Origin: Ktedonosporobacter rubrisoli
GTDB lineage: Bacteria; Chloroflexota; Ktedonobacteria; Ktedonobacterales; Ktedonobacteraceae
Direction of reading: 5' to 3'
Assembly (NCBI RefSeq): GCF_004208415.1
Contig: NZ_CP035758.1
Span: 7,626,001 to 7,690,000 of the forward strand
Length of the DNA stretch: 64,000 nucleotides
The translations under genes were made by a program, and so were the position numbers. A model generated the notes under the pieces. It had not been told where the DNA came from, did no database searches, and worked only from the letters and a program-made list of their open reading frames with translations. Every line of letters begins with the position of its first letter. Within the stretch, counting starts at the first letter, position 1. Below, piece by piece: positions 1-9,202 of the stretch.

Positions 1-90
1 GGCTTGATTCGGCAGGCGGAATGGCTCTATGATCATTATGTGGATCTTGTTGTCTATGGTCTCTTAGCCAGCGAATGGCCCCCAAAATAA
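1..90 (+). CDS. 3' end of a GNAT-family acetyltransferase (partial)
   Basis: The first 29 codons of the window read through to TAA at 88-90. The tail contains LIRQAEWLYDHYVDLVVYGL, which resembles the final strands of RimJ/RimL-type GNAT N-acetyltransferases, where a hydrophobic V-Y-G-L stretch follows a Y-x-D-x-V segment. Only the C-terminus is present, so the acetyl-CoA site and the substrate cannot be judged. The family call rests on this short tail and is an inference. Confidence 0.5.
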   Translation, partial: GLIRQAEWLYDHYVDLVVYGLLASEWPPK

Positions 91-263
91 CTATAATAGC
101 TGTCTGAAAGCAGGATCAAGAGCTTTAGGAATTGGGTACAATTGGCACGTTAGCACCGTCAGTGTAACCTGTGCCTGTTTATAAACGTATTTCTCCAAGA
201 TAGGATATAATGCTAAAGACGCAATTTTTATACATCGTAAATTAATAGGGGTAAGATCTGGAT

Positions 264-2015
264 ATGTCAGGGACCGATTCTATAGATTTCTCTCTACGGC
301 GGAGGCTGCGCTTGCCATCTCTGCTCCTGCTAGCAGGGCTCATATGCGCATGTATATTCGCTACATTTAGTAATATAGCTACGGCGCATGCAGCCAGTCA
401 TGAGAGTACGCCGGGTGGCAATATCGCCGATCCCGTTGTGCGCGCAGTAGATATAGCTAAGCCAGCTGTTGTGCGTATTCTCACGCAGACAAGTGGCCAG
501 CTTTCCGTGCATTTTCCCTCTGGGGATGTGACCTTTCCGCAAGGCAATCAGACAACGTATCAACTCACTCTGTCGGGAAGCGGTACCTTTATCAGCTCAA
601 AAGGAGATATCCTGACGGCTGATCACGTAGTCAATCCTCCAGATCAGGCTTTACAGGAGCGGGCTGCACCCGATGTTGCTAATTATATCAATCAGAATCC
701 CAAGCTTGGTTTGCCGCCGGCTTCGCCTGACCAGACTTTTCAAGCTTTAGCAAGCGGGCAACTAAAATCAACTGCCAAATATGGCCCCAAACAGAGTGAG
801 GCTTTTCTTAGCACTGACTATACCGGCCCCTTAGCTGCGCAAAATCTCTCGACGATTCCTGACTATATCCATGCTTCTATCGATAAGATTGAAAAAGAAA
901 GTGCAGTCGATCAAAGGGATGTGGCGATCGTGCATGCAGCCTTTGGCCTGACCGACACACCAAGCGTCCAGCTTGGCGATTCTTCAGGGGTTCAGCAACA
1001 GGATGTGCTCACGATCATTGGCTTTCCCGGAAACGGTGATGTGAGCAACAGGCCAACCGATCTGTTCACCTCTTCCGTAAACAAGATTAATGTCAGCTCG
1101 ATCAAGACAACTGACAATGGCGCGCCACTTATTCAGGTGGGAGGCAACGTCGAGCAAGGAGACAGCGGAGGGCCCGCGTTAGATAACAATGGCAATATTG
1201 TCGGTATCGTTAGCTTTGGCGCTGCCAGCGGAGGCAGTACCAATTTCTTACAGGCCAGTAGCAGCGCGCGGGAGCTTGTCCAGGCGCTGAATCTTGATAC
1301 AAAGCCCGGATCGTTCCAGGCGCTCTGGAACGAAGCCTTTACCAATTATGCCTCGAAAGAGCCAGGCCACTGGCATTTAGCTCAGCAGCAATTTGCGCAG
1401 TTGAATAAGAAATATCCGCAGTTCAAGGCAATTATGCCTTATCTAACATATACTCAACAGCAGGCGAAGATGGAACCGGCCAGTACGGCCGTGCCTAATA
1501 AGCCCCAGCCGCCAGCAACAAGGCCCACGCCTCAATACTCTCAGCCGGCTATGCTCTGGACGGGCATAGGCGTTGGGGCAATTGTGCTGCTGGTTCTGCT
1601 GCTCTTTGGCGCAATCTCCCTGGGACGTAGGCGCAAGGCGAAAAGATCTGCCGAGCTCAAGAAGGCTGAGCCTTTTGCTGCCGCTCCATCTGTCTCCAAT
1701 CCTGGCCCTCCACAGCCAGGCAGGCAGGCTCAGACCAATGCAGGGGTGGCGTCGGCTTCAGGCATGCAGCAGGGGCAGCTGGCCAATGCGGCTCCATCGC
1801 CCTCGGCCCCGCAACCAGGACCGCAGCCGGCTCAGACCATGCAGCCGCCGGCTGGTGCCCAGCCAGTGCCGCCGGCTCCTTCAATGCCAACGCCAACCGG
1901 TTCTTTTACTACCTTGCGCGTCTGGCCTTGTGGACATATGAATCGGCCCAATGCGCGCTTTTGTAGCATTTGTGGCGAGCCGGCACCATCGCCAACCACT
2001 CGGCTTATGGGCTAG
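264..2015 (+). CDS. Secreted or membrane-anchored trypsin-like serine protease with C-terminal zinc ribbon
   Basis: 583 residues. An N-terminal hydrophobic segment (about 17-42) ends in AHA and looks like a signal peptide or anchor. The chymotrypsin-fold domain follows with a full triad: His121 in TADHVV, Asp219 in QRDVAIV and Ser301 in GDSGGP. A second membrane segment lies near 432-455, then a long Pro/Gln/Ala-rich linker. The last 30 residues hold CGHMN...FCSICGEP, a four-cysteine zinc-ribbon-like knuckle. With two membrane segments the protease domain probably lies outside and the zinc ribbon inside, which would suit a signalling protease, but this topology is inferred. A TATAAT at 206-211 may be the -10 box; no convincing -35 was seen. 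The gene is followed by a bidirectional terminator. Confidence 0.85.
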   Translation: MSGTDSIDFSLRRRLRLPSLLLLAGLICACIFATFSNIATAHAASHESTPGGNIADPVVRAVDIAKPAVVRILTQTSGQLSVHFPSGDVTFPQGNQTTYQLTLSGSGTFISSKGDILTADHVVNPPDQALQERAAPDVANYINQNPKLGLPPASPDQTFQALASGQLKSTAKYGPKQSEAFLSTDYTGPLAAQNLSTIPDYIHASIDKIEKESAVDQRDVAIVHAAFGLTDTPSVQLGDSSGVQQQDVLTIIGFPGNGDVSNRPTDLFTSSVNKINVSSIKTTDNGAPLIQVGGNVEQGDSGGPALDNNGNIVGIVSFGAASGGSTNFLQASSSARELVQALNLDTKPGSFQALWNEAFTNYASKEPGHWHLAQQQFAQLNKKYPQFKAIMPYLTYTQQQAKMEPASTAVPNKPQPPATRPTPQYSQPAMLWTGIGVGAIVLLVLLLFGAISLGRRRKAKRSAELKKAEPFAAAPSVSNPGPPQPGRQAQTNAGVASASGMQQGQLANAAPSPSAPQPGPQPAQTMQPPAGAQPVPPAPSMPTPTGSFTTLRVWPCGHMNRPNARFCSICGEPAPSPTTRLMG

Positions 2016-2048
2016 CTGAATGGCTTGAGAGTAGTAGACCGATGTACT

Positions 2049-2089
2049 AAAAAAAGAGGGCTTAAGCGCACCTGGCTTAAGCTCTCTTT
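2049..2089. terminator. Bidirectional intrinsic terminator
   Basis: Arms GAGGGCTTAAGC (2056-2067) and GCTTAAGCTCTC (2075-2086) pair with one mismatch. A-rich sequence lies on the left and T-rich on the right, so it can end both the protease transcript and the convergent fabI transcript. Confidence 0.8.
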
Positions 2090-2106
2090 CTGCATATGAG
2101 CAGTGC

Positions 2107-2880
2107 TTAGGCACCCATGATATTATAGCCGGCATCGACGAACATGATCTCGCCGGTGATTGCGCGGGCGTAAGGGCTGGATAGGAAGAGGGCAGCATCG
2201 CCTACTTCGCTCTGCTCAATGTTGCGGCGCAGGGGAGATGTAATGCCCATATGCTCACGGAAACCTGTAAAGCCTGAGATACCGCGCGCCGCCAGCGTGT
2301 TGAGCGGACCCGCAGAGATAGCATTGACGCGAATATTGTGCTCGCCTAGCTCGAAGGCCAGGTAGCGTACGCTGCACTCAAGAGCAGCCTTGGCCACAGC
2401 CATTACGTTGTACTTAGGCATTACGCGCTCGCTGGCCATGTAGGTAAGCGCGAGCATGCTGCCGCCACCACGCGCCTGCATCAGTGGCGCGGCACGCCTG
2501 GCCATTGCCACGAGCGAGTAGGCGCTGATATCCAGGGCTGTGTGAAAGCCTTCGCGCGTGGTCTGCACAAAGGGATTTTCCAGCTCAGAAGGAGGGGCGT
2601 AGGCCACCGAATGGATAAGGATATCCAGGCCGCCCTCAAATATTTCGCCTGTGCGGGCAAATGCGCTATCTAGCTGATCGTCCTGCTGTACGTCGCAAGC
2701 AATCACTTCTGTACCTGGAATTTTCTTGGCCAGGTCGCGCACGTACTTCTCCATGCGATCCTGATAAGTCAAGGCAAGCTGGGCGCCTTCAGACGCCAGC
2801 GCTTGTGCGATAGCCCAGGCGATTGAGCGGTGGTTGGCGACACCAAAAATAAGGGCTTTCTTCCCTTCTAATAGGGGCAT
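2107..2880 (-). CDS. fabI: Enoyl-[acyl-carrier-protein] reductase (NADH)
   Basis: 257 residues, the normal FabI length. It carries the last reduction step of each type II fatty acid elongation round, turning trans-2-enoyl-ACP into acyl-ACP in the cytosol. The N-terminus has the FabI-type nucleotide motif GVANHRSIAWAIA. Tyr147, Tyr157 and Lys164 (YMASERVMPKYNVMAVAK) match the FabI active-site spacing Y-x9-Y-x6-K rather than the plain SDR YxxxK. The C-terminal GEIMFVDAGYNIMG is also typical. The start has a good ribosome site (GAGAGGAG, seven bases upstream). It stands alone, convergent with the protease gene. Confidence 0.95.
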   Translation of the reverse strand: MPLLEGKKALIFGVANHRSIAWAIAQALASEGAQLALTYQDRMEKYVRDLAKKIPGTEVIACDVQQDDQLDSAFARTGEIFEGGLDILIHSVAYAPPSELENPFVQTTREGFHTALDISAYSLVAMARRAAPLMQARGGGSMLALTYMASERVMPKYNVMAVAKAALECSVRYLAFELGEHNIRVNAISAGPLNTLAARGISGFTGFREHMGITSPLRRNIEQSEVGDAALFLSSPYARAITGEIMFVDAGYNIMGA

Positions 2881-2992
2881 ACAATAACTCCTCTCAATAT
2901 TTCTGCTGAAACGAGCTTGCCAGCATTAAGATAGCCTGCTCCATAGAGAGCAATGGGTGAAACAAGGCAAGGGGCGTTCCAGCGATCTCATT

Positions 2993-3344
2993 TTAGCGCT
3001 CGATGGGATACTGTCGATTGACCCAGCCATTCATGCCATTTGCCAGATTATATACTTTCTGCAGCCCGGTCACCAGGGCAATCTCGGAGGCTGCGGCGCT
3101 CCTTTGGCCCGAGGCGCAGACAAAGATCACATCCTCATCGGCCGGCAAGTTTAACTCTTTTAAAGCCTTGCCAAACGCATAAATGCCATTGAGAGGCACC
3201 AGTTCCGCTTCGGCAATGTGCCCACGATCCCATTCAGCAGGCTGACGTACATCGATGACGCGCGTGCCCGCCTCGATCATCTTTTTGGCCTCATCCGTGC
3301 CAATCGTGGTGTAGGGTAACGTCTCTTCGTCGTCTTCGTATACC
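2993..3344 (-). CDS. Rhodanese-like domain protein
   Basis: A single rhodanese domain of 116 residues. It has the entry motif VIDVRQPAEWDRGHI and the active-site loop CASGQRSA, so the persulfide-forming cysteine is present and sulfurtransferase activity is likely; the physiological acceptor is unknown. I chose the start MVYEDDEE because GGAG sits about ten bases upstream; a longer frame adds eleven basic residues without a better site. It lies three bases downstream of the small gene at 3348-3596 and is probably cotranscribed with it. Confidence 0.85.
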
Positions 3345-3347
3345 ATT

Positions 3348-3596
3348 TTACTGTTTCTCCTCGTTCTCATATTGTTCAAGCCAGAGACGACCTAACAGGG
3401 TAGGAGTAATCATATATTCATCGCCTACAAACGCCATAGTCAGCAAGCCTTGATCTTCCATCTCACGAAAGTCGTCAGTGATGAGGTAGTAATCGTGCAG
3501 CATACGCGCTACATCGCTCTCAGGCAGTTGTTTCCAGGTTTGTAACACACGGAGAACAGCAGCATACTTGGGACTGCTATCATCCACGGCTCGCAT
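3348..3596 (-). CDS. Small winged-helix-like hypothetical protein
   Basis: 82 residues starting MRAVDDSSPKY, preceded by a very strong ribosome site (GAAGGAGGTAAGGGCA before ATG). The open frame extends further upstream, but that part is Arg/Pro-rich and lacks a ribosome site, so I reject it. The sequence shows a helix-rich pattern (LRVLQTWKQLPESDVARML), then EDQGLLTMAFVGDEYMITPTLLGRLWL, which looks like a compact winged-helix or PadR-like fold. No catalytic motif is seen. Its coupling with the rhodanese gene suggests a shared role, possibly regulatory. Confidence 0.7.
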   Translation of the reverse strand: MRAVDDSSPKYAAVLRVLQTWKQLPESDVARMLHDYYLITDDFREMEDQGLLTMAFVGDEYMITPTLLGRLWLEQYENEEKQ

Positions 3597-3914
3597 TGCC
3601 CTTACCTCCTTCAATACCCGCCTTTTTCGGTATGCCTGGCGGATCGAGACAGAGAAGTGACGTTGGCCGCTCTCCGCCGAAAAGATGGTACCAGACGAAG
3701 GCGAAAAGGTCAAGGCATCGAGGCTTAGCATCGGCGGGCCTTTGCAGTGGCTCCCTGGCTGGCTTGAGGCGGGTGTCCATCTTCGCTTAGTTTTGGCTGG
3801 CCAGGGCGAGCAAAGGGCAAGATGAGCGCCTTTGGGCCCTCTTGCCCTCATGGTGGGCACTATTTCCTTCACTGCGATTTTCTGATCGGGGTGAAGCTAG
3901 CTTTTTTAAAAGGT
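3597..3914. other. Intergenic region, nothing recognised
   Basis: About 318 bases separate the small winged-helix gene from the sugar operon end. The minus-strand frame is open through most of it, but its translation is low-complexity and basic. No clear hairpin with a T-run was seen for the end of the sugar operon. Confidence 0.5.
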
Positions 3915-4886
3915 TTATGCCTTGAGCGCTAAAGGTTGCACGCGCCTGACGAGCTCTTCCACTAACTGGCGATCCAGGCGCCCGGCCCCAAGCTGCACGG
4001 TATTGGCAGCCCCGGCCGCCACGCCAAGGCGCGCCGCGTTGCTCAAGGATTGACCGGAGACCAGACCGGAGGCCAGGCCGGCAAAGAGGCTATCCCCGCT
4101 TCCGGTTGGGGAAATAGCCTCTACCTCCGGGGCAAGCCAGCCGAAGGCCTCTCCGCTGGCCGGTAGGCCCACCACACCCTGCTTGCCAAGTGTAATCACT
4201 ACCTCGCGCACGCCACGGCGCTGGATCTCATGGGCGGCGGCCAAAGCTTGCTCGGGCGTATTGATGGTCCTATCTACGGTCTCACCGGCCTCCACTTGAT
4301 TCACTTTGAGCAGGTGCGGACCAAGTTCCAGCACTTCAAGTAGTTGAGGTCCGTAGGTATCCAGCAAAACTGAGATCCCGGCGGCTTTCGCGCGGCTCAC
4401 CAGGTTACGCAGCCCATGTGCGGGCGTGCCGGGGGGAAAGCTACCACTGAGGGTCAGAAAGCTGACGCGCGGGAAGTAGCTGGCAGCGCGCTCTACCAGG
4501 GCCTCCCAGACATCAGCCGGCAACGGCTCACCCGGCTCATAGATCTCAGTAATTGCCTGGTCTGGATCGATAATGGTCAGGCAAGTGCGCAGCTCAGCCG
4601 GCGTAGGGATGCCGTCGCAGAGCAGCTCATCCCGCGCCGCCAGCTCTAATAAGTGTTGGCCCGCATGCCCGCCAATTGGACAGACAACAACTGAGCGCTG
4701 CCCCAGCGTATGTAACGCGCGCGCAAAATTAAAGCCCTTGCCTCCGGCCAGCGTAATGACTTCACGGGGCCGGTAAATCCGACCCGGCGTGAAGCCGGAC
4801 AGCACAACAGTTTTATCAAGGGCCGGATTGGGCAACAAAGTTACCAGCGTGGCCCCTGGCTCCTCATTTTGATCCTGTTTGTTCAC
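3915..4886 (-). CDS. PfkB-family sugar-phosphate kinase (1-phosphofructokinase / tagatose-6-phosphate kinase type)
   Basis: 323 residues. The start LLPNPALDKTVVL and the AGGKGFNFARALHTLG motif mark the FruK/LacC branch of the PfkB family, and the C-terminal SPTGSGDSLFAGLASG holds the anion hole and catalytic Asp. Members phosphorylate a sugar phosphate with ATP, for example fructose-1-phosphate or tagatose-6-phosphate. It is the last gene of the six-gene minus-strand sugar operon, 21 bases after the SIS gene, so its substrate is probably the ketose phosphate made by that isomerase. The exact sugar cannot be read from sequence. Confidence 0.85.
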   Translation of the reverse strand: MNKQDQNEEPGATLVTLLPNPALDKTVVLSGFTPGRIYRPREVITLAGGKGFNFARALHTLGQRSVVVCPIGGHAGQHLLELAARDELLCDGIPTPAELRTCLTIIDPDQAITEIYEPGEPLPADVWEALVERAASYFPRVSFLTLSGSFPPGTPAHGLRNLVSRAKAAGISVLLDTYGPQLLEVLELGPHLLKVNQVEAGETVDRTINTPEQALAAAHEIQRRGVREVVITLGKQGVVGLPASGEAFGWLAPEVEAISPTGSGDSLFAGLASGLVSGQSLSNAARLGVAAGAANTVQLGAGRLDRQLVEELVRRVQPLALKA

Positions 4887-4907
4887 AGTTTTTCACTCAG
4901 AGCTCAT

Positions 4908-5984
4908 TTACAGCACAACGACAGCCGTCAGATTGTGTGGATGATCCGGGTCCTGTCCATTGGTCAGCGCGCGATAATAGCCCAACAGCTGTAAGATCGG
5001 CAGGTAGAAGACCGTGCGCTGCGACTCGGGCAGGCCCGAGGCCAGGATGATTTGCTCATCTATGGCCGGATCGTTGACTTTCTGCTCGCTAAGAACCAGG
5101 ATATGGCCTCCTAAAGCCTTGAGATCGCGCAGCACCGCCAGCTCATACTCGCGTGCCTGCTCGCTCAGCAGACAGACAACCAGCGTGTGCTCATTGACCA
5201 TAGACATCGGCCCGTGGCGGAACTCCATGCAATGGAATGGCTCAGAGAAAGAGAGCGACATCTCTTTCATCTTCAGGCTGACCTCACAGGCCATGCCATA
5301 GCGCAGACCCGAACCCAGAAAGTAGAAACGGCCGAATTCCGGATTGTGTCCCAGATGACGGGCCAGCTCATGATAGCTGGCGATGAGCTGCTCACCGCGC
5401 TCGATGAGCGGCTGCGTAGCTGGCAGCGTCCCGCCATCCTGTAGCGTGGCAACCAGCGCCTGGCCAGCCAGCAGCATCGCACTAAAAGAGCGCGTCTGCA
5501 CAACGCTCTCTTCCCGCCCCTCAGGAACTACCAGGGCCAGATCAGCAATCTGCGCCAGTTCAGCTTCGGGATAGCAGCCGATATGGAGCATCGGGCCGCC
5601 GTTGCGCTCGCGGTAGACACGTACAGCTTGAATGGTCTCCGAGGTTGTGCCAGAGCGAGAAACGGCAATCAGCAAGGTGCGGCCGGTGGTTGGCAAGAGC
5701 GTTTCAGGGTAAAGCAGTAGCTCGGAGGCAGGCAGGGCCCGCGCGCGAACGCCAAGCTGGCTCTGGAATAAAGGAGCCAGAATCAAAGACAAGTAATAGG
5801 TTGAACCGCAACCGGTCACCAGGACATCCGAGAATGCTCCCTCTCGCCATAGCTGCAGTAACGCTGCCTGTTTCTCCTGCACAACGCGCAAAGCCCCTCG
5901 CCAGGCTTCGGTCTGTGTCAAGATTTCCTGAAGTGTATGCAGTCCCGGTTGGTTGATAGGCGCATTACTACTATAGGTACTCAC
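4908..5984 (-). CDS. SIS-domain sugar isomerase / deglycase (AgaS- or GlmS-isomerase-like)
   Basis: 358 residues with two SIS domains: the first begins at VTGCGSTYYLS and has AVSRSGTTSET; the second begins at FYFLGSGLRYGMACEVSLKMKEM and has EFRHGPMSMV. The C-terminus has DPDHPHNLTAVVVL, the lid seen in the GlmS isomerase and AgaS groups. These proteins interconvert amino-aldose and ketose phosphates, or split glycated amines as in FrlB. Between the dehydrogenase and the PfkB kinase it most likely makes the ketose phosphate for the kinase. A FrlB-like deglycase role is a reasonable alternative. Confidence 0.8.
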   Translation of the reverse strand: MSTYSSNAPINQPGLHTLQEILTQTEAWRGALRVVQEKQAALLQLWREGAFSDVLVTGCGSTYYLSLILAPLFQSQLGVRARALPASELLLYPETLLPTTGRTLLIAVSRSGTTSETIQAVRVYRERNGGPMLHIGCYPEAELAQIADLALVVPEGREESVVQTRSFSAMLLAGQALVATLQDGGTLPATQPLIERGEQLIASYHELARHLGHNPEFGRFYFLGSGLRYGMACEVSLKMKEMSLSFSEPFHCMEFRHGPMSMVNEHTLVVCLLSEQAREYELAVLRDLKALGGHILVLSEQKVNDPAIDEQIILASGLPESQRTVFYLPILQLLGYYRALTNGQDPDHPHNLTAVVVL

Positions 5985-6017
5985 TAATAGAAGCTCCTTT
6001 TATCTAGTTACGTGTTG

Positions 6018-7280
6018 TTATATGGCGTTATTGACGTCAATCTGGACTACTCGCTGCTCGTGGCGAGCCTGTTCGGCGGCGAATACAGTCAAGTGCGTCT
6101 CCAGCGACTCACGCGGCCCGGAGAGGATACGGCCAGGATCGCGATGAGCAACAGCTGCGACAAACTGTTGCATTAAGCCGTAATCGCCCCCTCCATGTGA
6201 TCCTATCGTATCTGGGCGTGGAACTGCAATCTCTTCAGTCTTCTCGGAAAGATAATCGTAGTGGACAATCTTCTTCCCATCGCCACGCAGCTCGCCCAGC
6301 GTCCCGAAAATATCGGTTTCCCTATCGCGAATCTGCGATGTGGCAATCATGGTGAAGGATGCAGTGATGCCATTATCGTACTGCAGGTTTACCACCTGGT
6401 GATCGACTACATCATTGTCGGACTCATAGACGCAGCGGCCATAAGGTCCGTTCTGCAGCGCTGCGATCACCCCGGCCTCAGTAAAATCTGTGGTGATAAC
6501 GTCAAGCGGCCAGCCCAGATCTTTTTCTTGGAGACGCTGCATATATAAGCGCCTGGCAGAGTAAGGGCAGTTGGGCTCGTAGGCGCAATCCAGGCAGCGC
6601 AGAGCAGTCCCGGCTGCCGCTGGCTTAGCCTCTTTGCGGAAATGCATCAGCGAACCAAACGACGAGACTTGCATGCAGGGGCGTCCGATAATATAGCGCA
6701 GCCAATCCAGATCGTGGCAGGATTTTTGCAGCAACATAGAGGAAGAGAGCGCTTCATTGCGCCAGTTGCCGCGGACAAACGAATGGGCGTAATGCCAGTA
6801 TCCCACCGGCTCCAGGTGCTGCACGCTGACAATATCCCCGATAATCCCCGATTCCAGCACCTTCTTTAACTGCTGGGTATAGGGCGTGTAGCGCAGCACG
6901 TGGCCGACAGCAAAAATAACCTTATTGGCGACAGCCGCCTCCACGATACGCCGGCAGCTTTCGACATCGGGAGCTAGCGGCTTTTCTAAAAGAATATCAT
7001 AGCCTTTATTGGCAAAGGCCAGGGCCGGCTCTAGATGCAAAGCATCGGGCGTGGCGATGACCACGGCATCGGCGAGGCGCGGGCGCGCGATAAGTTCTCG
7101 CCAATCCTCTACCACGTTGCTCGCCGCACAGCCATGCTTTTCTGCCATCTGCGTGCGAAAGAACTCGCGCGGCTCCGCTACGCCTACCACGCGTGCCAGA
7201 TCTGGATGCTCGGTGGCATAGGACGCATAAATATTGCCCCGGCTACCCGCGCCGACGATCAGGAGATCGACAGGTTTCAT
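6018..7280 (-). CDS. Gfo/Idh/MocA-family sugar dehydrogenase
   Basis: 420 residues. The N-terminal Rossmann domain has LLIVGAGSRGNIYASYA, followed by DAVVIATPDALHLEPA and the EKPLAPDVESC motif with the conserved lysine. A central cysteine group, CLDCAYEPNCPYS, sits in the C-terminal substrate domain and may bind a metal or be structural. Members oxidise or reduce sugars, cyclitols and sugar acids with NAD(P). It is encoded between the permeases and the SIS isomerase, so it probably makes the first change to the imported sugar, such as oxidation at a ring hydroxyl. The substrate is unknown. Confidence 0.85.
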   Translation of the reverse strand: MKPVDLLIVGAGSRGNIYASYATEHPDLARVVGVAEPREFFRTQMAEKHGCAASNVVEDWRELIARPRLADAVVIATPDALHLEPALAFANKGYDILLEKPLAPDVESCRRIVEAAVANKVIFAVGHVLRYTPYTQQLKKVLESGIIGDIVSVQHLEPVGYWHYAHSFVRGNWRNEALSSSMLLQKSCHDLDWLRYIIGRPCMQVSSFGSLMHFRKEAKPAAAGTALRCLDCAYEPNCPYSARRLYMQRLQEKDLGWPLDVITTDFTEAGVIAALQNGPYGRCVYESDNDVVDHQVVNLQYDNGITASFTMIATSQIRDRETDIFGTLGELRGDGKKIVHYDYLSEKTEEIAVPRPDTIGSHGGGDYGLMQQFVAAVAHRDPGRILSGPRESLETHLTVFAAEQARHEQRVVQIDVNNAI

Positions 7281-7322
7281 CAGACAAATCCTTCTAGAAA
7301 GACAACAAATTAGGATAACAGA

Positions 7323-8156
7323 TTAACCTTTAGTGCCTGTTATGGCAATGCCTTCAATAAAGTAACGCTGTAAGAGAATAAACATGACAAGCATCGGCCA
7401 GGTTGCCAGCACGGCTCCTGCCATTACTACCTGGAAGTTCTGTACATGTTCTCCCTGCAGGAGCGATAGGCCGACAGATAAAGTGAGCATATCGTTAGCG
7501 CTATTGACCACCAGGGGCCACATCAGATCGTTCCAGGACCACAGGATTGTAAAGATGGCAAGAGCGATCAAGGCTGGCTTGGCCAGAGGCAAGATGACGC
7601 GCCAGTAAATGACCAGGTGATTGGCCCCATCTATTTGCGCCGCTTCGTCAAGCTCTCTAGGAATGCCCATAAAGAATTGCCGCAACAGGAATGTGCCAAA
7701 CGCACTGAATAATCCGGGCACAATCAACGCCTGCAGCGAGTTGAGCCAGCCCAGATCCTTCATGATCAGGTATTGGGGCAGCAAGAAGACGTATGTGGGC
7801 ACCATCAACACTGAGAGCATGAGCATAAACAGGAAATTGCGCCCCGGAAACTCAATGCGCGCAAAGGCGTAGGCCGCCAGCGAGCAGAAAAGCAGCTGGC
7901 CCAGCGTGCGCCCAATCGTCATCAAGATGGTATTCTCGTAAAACTTTAGAAAGGGCAGCGTTGCCAGCACCTCGGAGTAATTGCCCCACTGCAGGCTGGC
8001 CGGGAAAATCACCGGAGGAACCTGGGTTGCCTCGCCAAGGGTTTTAACGGAAGTGAGGAGCATCCAGAGAAACGGTACAACAAAGATGCAGGCGCCAAGA
8101 ATCAACAGGATGTGAATTGGCAGGCTTGATTTCAGCAACGAACGCTTCGATTGCAT
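7323..8156 (-). CDS. Carbohydrate ABC transporter permease, MalG/UgpE type
   Basis: 277 residues and six hydrophobic segments, the usual length for the second CUT1-family permease. The cytoplasmic EAA loop is clear (ELDEAAQIDGANHLVIYWR followed by VILPLAKPAL), the surface that docks the ATPase. It lies ten bases after its partner permease gene. No ATPase gene is present in this operon, so a shared MsiK/MsmX-like ATPase encoded elsewhere is expected. Confidence 0.9.
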   Translation of the reverse strand: MQSKRSLLKSSLPIHILLILGACIFVVPFLWMLLTSVKTLGEATQVPPVIFPASLQWGNYSEVLATLPFLKFYENTILMTIGRTLGQLLFCSLAAYAFARIEFPGRNFLFMLMLSVLMVPTYVFLLPQYLIMKDLGWLNSLQALIVPGLFSAFGTFLLRQFFMGIPRELDEAAQIDGANHLVIYWRVILPLAKPALIALAIFTILWSWNDLMWPLVVNSANDMLTLSVGLSLLQGEHVQNFQVVMAGAVLATWPMLVMFILLQRYFIEGIAITGTKG

Positions 8157-8166
8157 ATACCTTCTC

Positions 8167-9132
8167 CTATGAGTAGTGAACCCAGCGTTTCTGCAAACGG
8201 AACTGGACGGCAGTCACACAGAGGATGATTACAAACAAGATGATGGCAATGGCGGCGGCGTAGCCCTTATTATCGACCATAAAAGCGTTCTGATAGAACA
8301 AATATACGATCGTCTGCGCGGCACCAAGGGCCGGATTTGTGCTGAGCGTCGAGCCAGCGCCGAACATCAGGTAGATCAAATCGAAGACCTGAAACGCTGA
8401 TATCATCGACATTACAATGACAAAAAAGATGGTGGGACTGAGCAAAGGAAGTGTAATGCGCAAAAAGCGTGATGTACGGCTGGCTCCGTCGAGGGCTGCC
8501 GCTTCATGATAGGTGCTGGGAATGCTCTGCAAGCCGGCCAGGAACAGAACCATATTGTTGCCGATGGAGCTCCAGATGGCTACCACGATGGCCGCGAGGA
8601 GGGCAGTATGCGGATCTGAAATCCAATGGGGGCCATGAATGCCAAAGGGTCTAAGGACGGCGTTGATCAGGCCATAATCGCCATTGTAGAGCCATCTCCA
8701 AACCACTGCGATAGCTGCAGGCATAGTCACCGCAGGTAGGAAATAGAGCGTACGATAGATGCCCACGCCGCGGATCTTCTGATTGAGCAAGATGGCTACG
8801 ATGAGCGAAGCCACGATGCTACCAGGCACCGAGAGTACAGTGTAGATCAGTGTATTGAGTAATGCGCTTTTGATATCGGGATCGCTGAGTATGTGGGCAT
8901 AGTTATTGAGGCCTGTCCACGAATATTTGCCAAAGGCGCCCCATTTTGTAAAACTAAAGTAAAATGTCTGTATAGCCGGCCAGATATAGAAGATGAGCAG
9001 CCCGAGAAAGAGCGGCGCAATCATCAGATAGGCCCAGAGGAAATCTTTCTTTATACGCCGGGGCTGCCTGTGCCTGGCCGCTGCGACAACTGCGTCGCGC
9101 TTTTCAACCAGTTCAAGCCCTGCAGTTTCCAA
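8167..9132 (-). CDS. Carbohydrate ABC transporter permease, MalF/UgpA type
   Basis: 321 residues with six to seven membrane segments, starting after a basic cytoplasmic tail. The EAA loop reads YHEAAALDGASRTSRFLRIT and then LPLLSP, as in CUT1 permeases. The early hydrophobic segment contains LFLGLLIFYIWPAIQTFYFS, common in this family. It pairs with the MalG-type permease downstream and the binding protein upstream. Confidence 0.9.
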   Translation of the reverse strand: METAGLELVEKRDAVVAAARHRQPRRIKKDFLWAYLMIAPLFLGLLIFYIWPAIQTFYFSFTKWGAFGKYSWTGLNNYAHILSDPDIKSALLNTLIYTVLSVPGSIVASLIVAILLNQKIRGVGIYRTLYFLPAVTMPAAIAVVWRWLYNGDYGLINAVLRPFGIHGPHWISDPHTALLAAIVVAIWSSIGNNMVLFLAGLQSIPSTYHEAAALDGASRTSRFLRITLPLLSPTIFFVIVMSMISAFQVFDLIYLMFGAGSTLSTNPALGAAQTIVYLFYQNAFMVDNKGYAAAIAIILFVIILCVTAVQFRLQKRWVHYS

Positions 9133-9202
9133 GGGATACCTCCATCAGTTAACAAAATAGGGATAGCCCGCGACCCTGAAGCCACGGGCCATCGATAAGC
9201 GG

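Noticed and set aside
3597..3872. Upstream extension of the small winged-helix gene to a 174-residue protein
   Set aside because: The extension is Arg/Pro/Ser-rich, has no ribosome site, and a strong GGAGG site precedes the internal ATG at 3596.
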